From Xanthocytophaga agilis (GTDB lineage Bacteria; Bacteroidota; Bacteroidia; Cytophagales; 172606-1): a stretch of 64,000 nucleotides of DNA. The stretch covers positions 124,001 to 188,000 of the forward strand of contig NZ_JASJOU010000008.1 of assembly GCF_030068605.1 (NCBI RefSeq), in the 5' to 3' direction. The position numbers and the translations under genes are program-made. Positions 17,896 through 26,622 of the stretch are shown here, one piece after another; the stretch's first letter is position 1, and each line of letters starts with the position of its first letter. The notes under the pieces were generated by a model. That model saw nothing but the letters and a program-made list of their open reading frames with translations. It was not told the origin of the DNA and made no database searches.

Positions 17896-18199
17896 GGTTA
17901 CACATGCAGTTTGTCGGTTACACATAGTTACACTTCAGGTTACACTTTAAGTCTTTGATAATGAATCAAGTTACACTGGATACACTTGTTTTGGGGTTCG
18001 TAAAATTCCTGGGAGAGTATAGCACACTATATATACCCTATTCTATACTACTATATATATTATATATACACGTGTATAAAGAAACAAGTGTAACCAGTGT
18101 AACCGACCTCATTTACAGCCACTTAGAAGTGTAACCGACCTCATTTACAGCCACTTAGAAGTGTAACCGCTAGTGTAACCTAGTGTAGATAGTGTAACC
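17896..18199. other. Candidate replication origin: iteron array around an AT-rich core
   Basis: Left of centre, the 8-mer GGTTACAC occurs exactly at 17896, 17916 and 17938, with one-mismatch copies at 17926, 17969 and 17978. Right of centre, the complementary GTGTAACC occurs exactly six times, at 18088, 18097, 18129, 18161, 18173 and 18192. Between them lies an AT-rich stretch (about 18020-18075) of alternating TA steps. Iterons pointing inwards on an easily melted core are typical of plasmid or phage origins, and the VapE-type replication gene is directly upstream. Confidence 0.65.
18097..18160 (+). repeat. Two tandem 32-bp direct repeats within the iteron array
   Basis: The 32 bases at 18097-18128 are repeated without change at 18129-18160. 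Each begins with GTGTAACC and contains CTCATTTACAGCC. Further GTGTAACC boxes follow with shorter spacing. Confidence 0.9.
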
Positions 18200-18242
18200 A
18201 ACCTCAGTATCAGTCATTTACTATTTAAACTATACCATACCT

Positions 18243-18824
18243 ATGCAACCCACCGAATCCCGCTTACAAGGCTTATGCTTCCAATGGCACTGGAACACCT
18301 TCCCTCACTACAGAGGCTTATTACACATGAATAACAACACCTCCCAAAACGCGATTAAAGGCGCTTTAAACCGATCTATGGGAGTTGTGAGGGGTGTTGC
18401 AGACCTGGAATATTTCTTTGCGTCTACAGGCCATTTCATTGAGTTAAAATCACAAGAGGGAATCCAGAGCGAGGAGCAGAAACTGTTTCAGGCAAGAATT
18501 GAAGAACAAGGTGGCTATTATCACATTATTCACAGTTATGACGAGTTCAAGCAATTAATCACTGCTATACATACAGGCTATATGATCACTCTTCCTATGT
18601 TATTCTATTGTCCAGGGCTTTTAGCTGCCTTCACATATTTGCGTGTGTGTTCCTATGTTGGTTTGTTGTCCCTTACTTTTCTCTTCCATAGGCTTCTTCA
18701 TTTTTTGCTTGCCCAAAAAACGAAGCAAAAAAGGGCAAAAAATTCCAAAGCTTCGCCGCTCAGGGCCATCGCTAGGCCCGCGGAATTTTTATCCCTACGC
18801 ACCTACACTACCAACCACGATTGA
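18243..18824 (+). CDS. VRR-NUC nuclease with a C-terminus run into a repeat
   Basis: 193 codons, of which about the first 110 form the domain. VRR-NUC features are GVADLEYFF (Asp54) followed by GHFIELKS (Glu67, Lys69), then QSEEQKLFQARIEEQGGYY. The family are small PD-(D/E)xK nucleases of phages and mobile elements, thought to act on branched or replicating DNA. Normal members are ~100-130 residues. From about codon 115 on, the frame reads through repeat copy B (18651 onwards), which gives a non-conserved hydrophobic and basic tail. The native stop was probably lost, or displaced, when the repeat arrived. Confidence 0.75.
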   Translation: MQPTESRLQGLCFQWHWNTFPHYRGLLHMNNNTSQNAIKGALNRSMGVVRGVADLEYFFASTGHFIELKSQEGIQSEEQKLFQARIEEQGGYYHIIHSYDEFKQLITAIHTGYMITLPMLFYCPGLLAAFTYLRVCSYVGLLSLTFLFHRLLHFLLAQKTKQKRAKNSKASPLRAIARPAEFLSLRTYTTNHD

Positions 18825-19099
18825 AGTGACTACTAGTCTTTTTGTACCATGTGCTGGTTGATCTTTTGTAAAACAGCATAGCATCTTTTGGATGCTACAA
18901 AGAGAGTAAAGATTCCTTTCAACGCGAATCGTTGTAACTGTGCGCTGGCCTTCTTTCTGCCGCGAGGAAAGCCCCTGGCTTTGCGCGGGGGAGGTTCGGC
19001 AGAAAGTGTCCTTTTTGGGTTACTTTTTTGGACAAGCAAAAAAGTAACATGGTAGGAAGAAGGATGATAGAGACTATAAATCAATATAGGAAGAGACAA
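18651..19099. repeat. ~450-bp palindromic repeat element, copy B
   Basis: It has the same start word (TTCCTATGTTGGTTT) and the same right 252 bases as copy A, in the same orientation. The left arm has diverged (CTTGCCCAAAAAACGAAG in place of CTTGTCCAAAAAAGTAAC). It overlaps the 3' end of the VRR-NUC gene. Confidence 0.85.
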
Positions 19100-19190
19100 G
19101 CAAAAAACAAATAGCCACAAGAAGACTAAAGAAAGGGGCTATAAACAAACACAATTAAATTAAATAAAATTAAAACCCAACAACACCCAT

Positions 19191-19640
19191 ATGTATTTCG
19201 ACACAAACGCATACGATCAATACGAAGAAAGTCACAAAGAATCCACCACCTTCTGGCGTAAAGTGACGCACAGCTACAGCCTGGCCTATCTGGATTTTCT
19301 AAGTTGGGGCATACAACATCCCGCCCCACAAAAATCATCAATTAAGCTGGCACTATCCGGCAGAAACAAACGCTACACCAACATGCTCTATGACTTCTTT
19401 CAGTCCAAAGGATTGGTGATTAATGTAACAGGCACACTGAAAGACAAACAGGCCGTCTATACCTTCCAGATCGGGCAAGACGCCAATGCTAACTACCAAC
19501 TCACAGATCCGGAAGAGCTGACCTGTACCGAATACTATCTCAACCGATATGATGCAGAAACGGCCGCTTTCAAGCTGGCATTTACAGTGTTGAATAAATG
19601 GATAATAGACCAGCACAGCTATGGGTTTAGACTTCGGTAA
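19191..19640 (+). CDS. Hypothetical protein of the mobile element
   Basis: 149 residues, mixed alpha/beta, no signal peptide, not recognised. A Tyr-rich N-terminus (YFDTNAYDQYEES) is followed by a segment with SIKLALSGRNKRYTNMLYDFF. GC content matches the replication module. It lies between repeat B and the boxed regulatory region, on the same strand as the replication genes. A role in element maintenance is a guess from position only. Confidence 0.55.
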   Translation: MYFDTNAYDQYEESHKESTTFWRKVTHSYSLAYLDFLSWGIQHPAPQKSSIKLALSGRNKRYTNMLYDFFQSKGLVINVTGTLKDKQAVYTFQIGQDANANYQLTDPEELTCTEYYLNRYDAETAAFKLAFTVLNKWIIDQHSYGFRLR

Positions 19641-19681
19641 ACAATCCTGACAGGCACCACCCTGCACTAGCTTTACACTCT

Positions 19682-19908
19682 TGCGCATAGCTGTGCGCAG
19701 CAAGCCCTCTGCCGTGAACTATGCGCAGCAACAACCATGAGCATAGTTCACGACAAAACCGATCCTAACCCGAGCAAACCGCAGACCGAGGCTTCAGTCC
19801 CAATGCTGCGTGGAATTCGCAGCAGAAAATGCCTTACGCATAACTCACGTCAAAACACACACTGCGCATAGTTCGGTTCAAAAATCAATTTGCCCCTAAC
19901 TATGCGCA
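19682..19908. promoter_or_regulatory. Six operator-like TGCGCATAGTT boxes upstream of an XRE regulator
   Basis: Boxes close to TGCGCATAGTTCACG lie at 19682 (plus), 19717-19727 (minus), 19738 (plus, one change), 19835 (plus, weaker), 19863 (plus) and 19898-19908 (minus). The first is itself part of a TGCGCA-N6-TGCGCA palindrome. All lie in the 305-base gap before the XRE-type repressor gene, the layout of an auto-regulated lysogeny or maintenance switch. Which protein binds is inference. Confidence 0.5.
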
Positions 19909-19945
19909 ACAAAACAACTATTCACAAACGATAACTTTAACACCA

Positions 19946-20173
19946 ATGGATTTACAAAAGATAGGCCAACGCATTTTATATGTACGCACTGAAATAGCCA
20001 AACTCCCTCAACGCGAATTTGTGCAACGCATGGGACTAGGCCAAAGTAACATATCCCAACTGGAAAAAGGCCAGAGCCTCCCCTCCTGCTTTTTCCTCTA
20101 CAGCCTGCATGTAACCTATGATGTGAATTTGAATTGGTTGATGACTGGGAATGGGGAGGTGAAAATGGACTGA
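19946..20173 (+). CDS. XRE-family helix-turn-helix regulator
   Basis: 75 residues making a single Cro/CI-type HTH: IGQRILYVRTEI, then REFVQRMGLGQSNISQLEKGQSLP, then a closing helix. The ending VTYDVNLNWLMTGNGEVKM is typical of short XRE regulators in Bacteroidota. Six similar boxes lie in the gap upstream, so it probably represses its own promoter or one reading into the neighbouring genes. It is the last gene with the GC content of the replication module; the sequence turns strongly AT-rich afterwards. Confidence 0.85.
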   Translation: MDLQKIGQRILYVRTEIAKLPQREFVQRMGLGQSNISQLEKGQSLPSCFFLYSLHVTYDVNLNWLMTGNGEVKMD

Positions 20174-20412
20174 TAGATACAAAACGCTAACAATTATTAT
20201 TATCGTTTTGTATTTAATGGAATATAAACGAAATAAAAATACCTCAAATGAGGTATTGTCCAGACGAGAGAAACAGGTTAGTATTGGATCAATATATATG
20301 TTATATTTTGAGTTAAAATCTCATGCTATAAGTCATATACTTGAAATTATCAATGAAGTTGCAACACATTGGTCAAAAAACAAGCGCACTTTCAAATAGA
20401 AAATTGAATAAT

Positions 20413-22335
20413 ATGAAAAACATCTTAACCCTTATTTTAACTTTAGTTACAATAAATTCGTTTGGACAAAAAATTGATGCTCCGATTATATCAGAATGGC
20501 AAAATCCAAAAATACTTTCTCCTGATTACAGATATAATTCGGCTTCAATCTATTTAGTTAATGGCTCACTACTTCCGAATTTATTTTCAGGGGCAACTTT
20601 GACGAGAAAAGAGCGAAATATCTATCATTTAAAAGCGAATAACTATGCAAAATACGTTTTTTTGTCTGTTGAAATTAAGCATCCTAAAAGTAAAGAGTTG
20701 CTGACCATACCATTGTATTTATTAGATGCGACGAAACCGAATAGTCAACAATTTGTAGCATCTAATATGGGGAGAGTTCTAGATGAAATAAAAGATGAAG
20801 ATCTAATATATAAACCTCTAGATGCAACAGGAAGACTTAAAGCCATCACAGGGAATTCTGCAAATGAAATTGCGGCACAAGCTTTTGAAATATCAACTAG
20901 TCTGTTCAAAACCGCGCTTGCCCTTAAAGAAGGACCTTTTGGGGCAAATGAGATTTTACAAAATGTACAAAAGGGAGCAGAATATTTTAAAAAAATAGCC
21001 CAAGAAAAAACCATAACAAATGAATTCATAATACCCATAATCAAACAATCAGATGTGTACAAATATGAAATTTATTCAGTATCTATTCACCAAATAAAAT
21101 GGGATTTTAAAACTGCGGGAAATGATTTATTAGCTTATTTAAAAAATAAAGAACAAACATTAGAGCAAATTTTAGGTTCTTTAGATACGAAAAATCCATA
21201 TTTGGTTGTCGTTAGATATAAATCATATTATTCTCTCCCTACAGATTGGATTAAAAACGTTGAAATAGATCAGAATTATCTGAATAACAGACAAAGTAAA
21301 CTCGTTGAGTTTTCAGGAATGAAAAAAGAACTTGAATCCTTTTTATTAAGCAACCTTAAGGAAGCAATTTCAATGAAAAAGGATTTTATGGTTTATACTA
21401 GAGATAAAGAAATTAATCAAGTAAATAATGATGTTATCAGCCGCTTGATGAACTCCTATTTCATCATAATGGAAAGTTATCTAAATGAAAGTGAAAGACA
21501 TAAGACAACTGATGAGAGAAAATCTTACTTTGAGAACAATTACCAAGAAGCATATAGGATACTTTTTAATCAAATTGATGATTATATAAATGGAGACTTG
21601 AAAAGTGCTAAAAATGTAATAGAAAAGTATTTTGAATTATCCAAAACAGACCTATCCAAACTTACTGAATCTGAATTGTGTAGCAATCTTCAATCAATGG
21701 AGTATTATAATAATATAGTACAAGAACAGCAAAATAGTAATAAATCTACAACTCAAATAACTAGTTCAAAGTTTTATCCCAAATACAATGACTTGATTAA
21801 TAAAATCGAAATTGTTTTATATAAAAAAGCATTCAATATTGACAAACTAAAAACAGATGCAGAAAAAGCCAACTTTCTAAATGCCCAAATTGAAGAATAT
21901 CCTTGTTGTATAATTTGTAAAGAGAAAGCAAATCTAATTGTAACAGAAATTAATAAAGTTAATGATAGTGTCCGCAAAGAACAACTCCAATTATTGCAAA
22001 AAGATTACTTAGTTACTCTTAAGAACTGGGATGAAATTGCAAAAAGTATCGCTTCTAATATTAATCAAAAATACCCGATAACAGATAGAGAAATTTTATC
22101 ACCTATTGATAAGAAAATACTTCAAGAAATTGAGAAGCAATACCAAAATATTATATCAGCTAGCAATCAATATTTATCAATTAATGATATTCAGCCTTCA
22201 ATACTAAATTCTACAGAACTAATTAACCAACTTAACAAGTATTTAATTATTAGAAAAACTGTATCACATTCAATTACAGTTCTAGTAACACACAAATTAA
22301 TTAACGAAACCGATATACTTGGCAATAAAGAATAG
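20413..22335 (+). CDS. Exported protein of unknown function, partner gene of the AAA-TOPRIM ATPase
   Basis: 640 residues from the ATG at 20413, which opens a good signal peptide (MKNILTLILTLVTINSFGQ). An upstream in-frame Met at 20341 would bury the signal. The N-terminal ~150 residues are beta-rich (SIYLVNGSLLPNLFSGATL); the rest is long charged helices, some coiled-coil-like. A Cys pair occurs at CCIICKEKA. No family was recognised. It is only 72 bases upstream of the ATPase gene on the same strand and shares its low GC, so the two probably travel together. An exported protein beside a cytosolic ATPase is unusual. Confidence 0.65.
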   Translation: MKNILTLILTLVTINSFGQKIDAPIISEWQNPKILSPDYRYNSASIYLVNGSLLPNLFSGATLTRKERNIYHLKANNYAKYVFLSVEIKHPKSKELLTIPLYLLDATKPNSQQFVASNMGRVLDEIKDEDLIYKPLDATGRLKAITGNSANEIAAQAFEISTSLFKTALALKEGPFGANEILQNVQKGAEYFKKIAQEKTITNEFIIPIIKQSDVYKYEIYSVSIHQIKWDFKTAGNDLLAYLKNKEQTLEQILGSLDTKNPYLVVVRYKSYYSLPTDWIKNVEIDQNYLNNRQSKLVEFSGMKKELESFLLSNLKEAISMKKDFMVYTRDKEINQVNNDVISRLMNSYFIIMESYLNESERHKTTDERKSYFENNYQEAYRILFNQIDDYINGDLKSAKNVIEKYFELSKTDLSKLTESELCSNLQSMEYYNNIVQEQQNSNKSTTQITSSKFYPKYNDLINKIEIVLYKKAFNIDKLKTDAEKANFLNAQIEEYPCCIICKEKANLIVTEINKVNDSVRKEQLQLLQKDYLVTLKNWDEIAKSIASNINQKYPITDREILSPIDKKILQEIEKQYQNIISASNQYLSINDIQPSILNSTELINQLNKYLIIRKTVSHSITVLVTHKLINETDILGNKE

Positions 22336-22407
22336 AACAAGTATTACTAATGTTTTCTACCTTGTAGTTGGTAGTTTAGTAGTTAAATTAAACCAATAAA
22401 TCTAAAA

Positions 22408-24021
22408 ATGAGAATTAGAAAAATACAACTAAAAAACGGGTATAAAAGATTTTATGATTTAACAATTGATTTAGGGCCTGAGCCGAAAAGAATTATTGCT
22501 CTTGTTGGACCAAATGGATGTGGAAAAAGTAGTGTATTTGATGGAATGTTGTATTTAAACAGCACTAGAGTTCAAATTGGAAAATCAGATTATAAAAATC
22601 CAAGAGACTATAAATATCACTCAATGTTCCAAGATAGTTCTTTTAATCAGAATAACGTATTCATTGAATTTACTAGTGGAAGTTTTCAAACTGTAGTTAA
22701 CACAAAAATTTCAAAAGGAAATACGATTTTTTCATTTAGGAGCCCATATAGATACAATAGTAACCTCAAGATAAAAGAAACTAAAGCTATTTCAGAAATC
22801 AATCTTAATAATTATGGTGCTGCATTTTCTCCAGACCTAGATGATAAAATGGAGGAGAACTATAGGCGTTTAAATGTAAAGTATAATGCATATATGCATT
22901 TTGCAGATTGTAAACCAAGCGAGGCAAAAGCAAAAATCATTGGAGATTTAAATAATTCACTTTCAAAATGTCTAGATTTAATAATAACGGGAATAGGAAA
23001 TGTAGAGGCAGGACAAGGAACTTTATACTTTACTAAAAGAGACCATACAAAAGAATTTGAGTTCAATGTGCTATCCTCTGGCGAAAAAGAGGTTGTTGAT
23101 ATCTTACTAGATTTATATTTAAGGCGAGAGGAATATAATGACACCATATTTTTAATCGACGAGCCTGAACTTCATATTAATACATCAATTCAAAAAAAAC
23201 TTTTGATTGAAATCAACAATCTGATAGGAGAAAACTGCCAATTATGGGTTGCTACTCACAGTATAGGTTTTTTAAGAGCCCTGCAAGAAGACTTAAAAGA
23301 TGATTGCCAAGTCATACAGTTTAAGAAAGGAATAAACTGGGCATCAACAAAGCAAGTACTTACTCCAATTAAGAAATCTTTATTTAAATGGAAGGAAATT
23401 TTTGAAACTGCATTAGATGACCTCACAGGCTTAGTAAGTCCTAGACGCATTATTTATTGTGAAGGCAAAGACCGACCAGGTATGAATGGATTAGAAAAAG
23501 GATTTGATGCCAAGGTTTTTAATACTATTTATGGTGAAAAATATCATGATACCTTGTTTATTTCAAGTGGTGGTAATACCGAACTTGACCAAAGAAGTGA
23601 AATTGCATTAGCAATATTGACAAAAGTATTTTCAGATATTGAAATACTTGTATTAAAAGACCGAGATACATCCTCTGGAAAACAAAATGACGAAAATGAT
23701 AGACAATTATACTTACAAAATAACCCTCAACATTTCAGAATGATGAAGCGTTGGGAAATCGAAAATTATCTTTATGACAAAGAAGTACTATCTGCTTATT
23801 GTAACACGATGGGTTTAGCATTCAATGAAACAGAGTACGACAAATTTGTAACCAATATTACTGACCAAAACCTAAAAGATGAGACTGGACGAATTAAAAA
23901 CTATTGTGGTATAACAACGAGTATCAATCCTGAAACATTCAAGTTGACATTGTCTCAATATATAACGGAAGAAATGAAAGTTTACACAGAATTAGAACAA
24001 TGTATATTTCAAAGACAATAA
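22408..24021 (+). CDS. AAA (ABC-type) ATPase fused to a TOPRIM-like domain
   Basis: 537 residues. The N-terminal ATPase of the SMC/RecF type has Walker A GPNGCGKS (34-41), signature LSSGEKE (about 221), Walker B FLIDEPELH and switch His in VATHSIGFL. The C-terminal part has TOPRIM marks: IIYCEGKD (Glu352), a GG turn near 390, then VLKDRD (Asp418, Asp420) and a WEIENYLY motif as in DUF4435 proteins. This is the OLD/PARIS-type arrangement (AriA ATPase plus AriB TOPRIM in one chain), known from anti-phage defence. It is shorter than the sum of AriA and AriB. It is AT-rich cargo within the mobile region. Confidence 0.75.
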   Translation: MRIRKIQLKNGYKRFYDLTIDLGPEPKRIIALVGPNGCGKSSVFDGMLYLNSTRVQIGKSDYKNPRDYKYHSMFQDSSFNQNNVFIEFTSGSFQTVVNTKISKGNTIFSFRSPYRYNSNLKIKETKAISEINLNNYGAAFSPDLDDKMEENYRRLNVKYNAYMHFADCKPSEAKAKIIGDLNNSLSKCLDLIITGIGNVEAGQGTLYFTKRDHTKEFEFNVLSSGEKEVVDILLDLYLRREEYNDTIFLIDEPELHINTSIQKKLLIEINNLIGENCQLWVATHSIGFLRALQEDLKDDCQVIQFKKGINWASTKQVLTPIKKSLFKWKEIFETALDDLTGLVSPRRIIYCEGKDRPGMNGLEKGFDAKVFNTIYGEKYHDTLFISSGGNTELDQRSEIALAILTKVFSDIEILVLKDRDTSSGKQNDENDRQLYLQNNPQHFRMMKRWEIENYLYDKEVLSAYCNTMGLAFNETEYDKFVTNITDQNLKDETGRIKNYCGITTSINPETFKLTLSQYITEEMKVYTELEQCIFQRQ

Positions 24022-24425
24022 CACGGGCGGAAAATAACCTAGGTCTGGCAATGGAAGGCGGACAATCTATTCCCTTGCTTCTTGGGACTAAGAGATATTG
24101 TCTATATTGTCTAAAAGCTTAAAAACAAACACAATTAACATTCTTAATATATCTAACCTAGAATCAAAATATAGCTTATAAATCACTTCTTAAAAAGTAA
24201 TCAAAGAGGTGTAAATTTCAAATAAATTTGCCTATTAAGATCAACATACCTAGAACAAAGATGATAGCAAGAAACTCAAGTTTTCCACATTTCAACAACT
24301 TAGTAGTAATAAAAAATTATAATTAACATAATTCCTTTACACAACACTTTCAATGAAAATGTATTTTTTATTGTATTTACTCTAATCATCTGTACGATTC
24401 ACAAAAATGCTTAAATCGGATTCAT
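24022..24425. other. Gene-free AT-rich stretch
   Basis: About 400 bases between the convergent ATPase gene and the leftward unknown pair. No open frame or hairpin of note. A 16-base word (AAACAAACACAATTAA, 24123-24138) also occurs at 19143-19158, possibly by chance. Confidence 0.5.
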
Positions 24426-25703
24426 TTAATCAGTAGTTATGTTTTCTATTTGACTATCTTTAGGTTCAAATTCTATTCCAATATTTTTTGTATTTTGAGA
24501 TACAAAGTAATCATGATTAAATGAATAAATTTCTAATCTATCATCCAAGATTACATGAAGGTGGTTTCCATAATTAATTGATCTAGGATATGTCCTCCAC
24601 CTTGTTATCTCGTTTGGAATAGTAAAAGATTCATTATCACTTTGAATTACAACCAATGCATTTTCGCATTCAATAATATTACCAAAATAAGTAGTTCCAC
24701 CATAGACTACATCTCCTTTCCATGGAGCTAATTTGACAGACTTTAAAGTTTTGAACTCACTCTCTCCTTTTTCTATATTTGCATAATTATTAAATTTTAC
24801 AACCTTGAAACCATCTTCTGTAGCCTTATAAATTTTATCCCCAATTCCCCAGCTTATATATTTTTTATTAAAATCTCTTCCTTTTGAATTAAATATTTCT
24901 AACTCAGAAATATTCTGTATAAACTCTCGTTTGTATATTGGTTTACCCCTTTCATCTTGAATAATATCTCCTTCTTTATTTTGTAAGTTCACCCACCCAA
25001 ATGTTGACATATACGAACTTTCAACTAATGAAGTATTATAAATACTTAAGTAAGAATAGTTTGCAAAGGAAGAATGATTTTTACTAACTTGAAAAATAGG
25101 TATTTTTTCTATTTTTTTACTCTCATAAGCTGGTAATGCTCCATTTAACATATTGTATTCAAATAAACCTTCACTTCCTCCAGATAAAGCAATTTGAGGA
25201 TATTTATTTGCTCTGATGGAAAATAGTGATGCATCCCATAATTTATTTTGTTTAGTACTTACGGGATTTTTTGTTTTTGAATTATGTACCTCATTTGCAA
25301 AAAAACCTTTTTGAGTTATGTAGTATAACTTGTTATTATATATTTCAGTATCTGAAGGTAAAGTTTTATTTGGGACGTCCTGTTCTCCTATTAAAAACGC
25401 TTCTATCTCGTCCTCCGATAATTCTAATAGCAGGCCAACTACATTATTAAACTTATTATACAATACTGTTGTCAGATCTTGATCTTTTAACAAATCTCTC
25501 ACAAGTGAATGATAAAGACGACTACCAAACAAAAAGCCATATTTCAGGATAGTACTGTCGATACCCTTTTCAATAAATGAGTATATTAGTTGCTCCCAAT
25601 CATAAACTTTCAGATCCCCATTAAAAGTCCATAAATACAACCTTCCTCGATAGATCTGGCAATCGAAATAATTTCCTCGAATAATAATTTTTATAGGTTG
25701 CAT
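24426..25703 (-). CDS. Hypothetical beta-rich protein of an overlapping gene pair
   Basis: 425 residues, no signal peptide, not recognised. Repeated short strands (YFDCQIYRGRLYLWTF, NNKLYYITQKGFF, ALVVIQSDNESF, HLHVILDDRLEIYSF) suggest a beta-propeller-like fold with helical insertions at ~40-110. Its start codon lies inside the end of the upstream gene (13-base overlap), so the two are translated as a unit. GC is very low, as in the ATPase cargo. The function is unknown; it could be an effector or sensor pair in the accessory region. Confidence 0.65.
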   Translation of the reverse strand: MQPIKIIIRGNYFDCQIYRGRLYLWTFNGDLKVYDWEQLIYSFIEKGIDSTILKYGFLFGSRLYHSLVRDLLKDQDLTTVLYNKFNNVVGLLLELSEDEIEAFLIGEQDVPNKTLPSDTEIYNNKLYYITQKGFFANEVHNSKTKNPVSTKQNKLWDASLFSIRANKYPQIALSGGSEGLFEYNMLNGALPAYESKKIEKIPIFQVSKNHSSFANYSYLSIYNTSLVESSYMSTFGWVNLQNKEGDIIQDERGKPIYKREFIQNISELEIFNSKGRDFNKKYISWGIGDKIYKATEDGFKVVKFNNYANIEKGESEFKTLKSVKLAPWKGDVVYGGTTYFGNIIECENALVVIQSDNESFTIPNEITRWRTYPRSINYGNHLHVILDDRLEIYSFNHDYFVSQNTKNIGIEFEPKDSQIENITTD

Positions 25704-26137
25704 GTTATTCCTCTAAGTATTTTAGTCATTTTCGATTTACTTATTAAGTTACCAACTACCCATTTTGATAGAATTGATTCACTTGGTCTATCCTGTGGTT
25801 TATCCTGATAATGAGCAGGATAACCATGCCAAGCCTCATTATTATTAGAATCTACAAACTTAGCAATCTTTAATTCTGTATTATCAGTAGCATGACCAAT
25901 TACTTCCAAGCTATTGCTGGTATCTATTTTTAATCCCCAACAAACATAACTGCCGTCCAACCAACCTGAATTATAAGCATTATCGAAACAAGCTACTTCA
26001 TCACTCTCCGAAATTAGCCATTGAGATTTCCTGTTCTTAAAACTCGTATTTCGATGTTGTTCATGTATTAGATATTTTACTGATCCATTCTTTGATACTT
26101 TGGCAGTAATTGTATATTCAGAAAGTTGTTTTGACAT
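25691..26137 (-). CDS. Hypothetical protein, first gene of the overlapping pair
   Basis: 148 residues, cytosolic, not recognised. It has conserved-looking stretches: AWHGYPAHYQDKPQDRPS and WVVGNLISKSKMTKILRG near the C-terminus, and GSYVCWGLKI in the middle. The end overlaps the start of the 425-residue partner by 13 bases. Together they form a two-gene AT-rich unit opposite in direction to the ATPase gene. Confidence 0.6.
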   Translation of the reverse strand: MSKQLSEYTITAKVSKNGSVKYLIHEQHRNTSFKNRKSQWLISESDEVACFDNAYNSGWLDGSYVCWGLKIDTSNSLEVIGHATDNTELKIAKFVDSNNNEAWHGYPAHYQDKPQDRPSESILSKWVVGNLISKSKMTKILRGITCNL

Positions 26138-26486
26138 ATCATTAGGCTTTATTATCTGTTCACCTTTTCTATTTAATTACTCATATGTATACAAGATCAT
26201 GTATTCACTGCCACATCATCTTTCTTATTCATCTATTTAAAGAGTTATATAGGGTAATCAGTGCAATAATCTGTAGAAATTATAAGAAAAGAAACGTGAA
26301 AAACACCCTTTTTAATGATAATTATTATGTCATGTAGACTCTTTCTATTATTCTCTTTAATCATATAAATATTTAAACTTCTCCAAAACTTATTGGCTAG
26401 GTACCTACTGTTCAAGTGATCAAACATTCAAAATATAGATTCATAACCCAGTAACCAAAACCAACCAAAAGTAAGTCAAACCTGTG

Positions 26487-26526
26487 TTTTGAGCGTAGTT
26501 CTGATAATCAAAACTACGCTCTAAAA
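26487..26526. terminator. Long hairpin before the lysis-like genes
   Basis: Arms at 26487-26500 and 26512-26526 (TTTTGAGCGTAGTT and its complement) pair around an 11-base loop, with T- or A-rich ends on both sides. It lies in the 485-base gap 26138-26622, which otherwise shows only AT-rich sequence with a doubtful 60-codon frame. It may end transcription or mark an insertion boundary. Confidence 0.5.
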
Positions 26527-26622
26527 CGCATGGATATAATGCCGATATTTGTAAAGTCAATCAGCAAGTAGTCCGGACACTGACTGGTGATCTTGTTTCA
26601 CTATTCAACTACTTATACATTT

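Noticed and set aside
18097-18160. CRISPR array suspected from the tandem 32-bp repeats
   Set aside because: There are no unique spacers between the repeats and no cas genes; they are iteron-type tandem repeats.
20208-20399. 63-codon frame just before the exported-protein gene
   Set aside because: It is AT-rich, overlaps the next gene's leader and has no recognisable pattern.
19143-24138. Possible 16-bp direct repeat (AAACAAACACAATTAA at 19143 and 24123) flanking the XRE gene and cargo as an attachment-type pair
   Set aside because: The word is A-rich and low in complexity, and the flanks do not match further; chance is likely.
26245-26427. 60-codon minus-strand frame upstream of the overlapping pair
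   Set aside because: No pattern, very AT-rich, and it lies in a gap with no supporting start signal.
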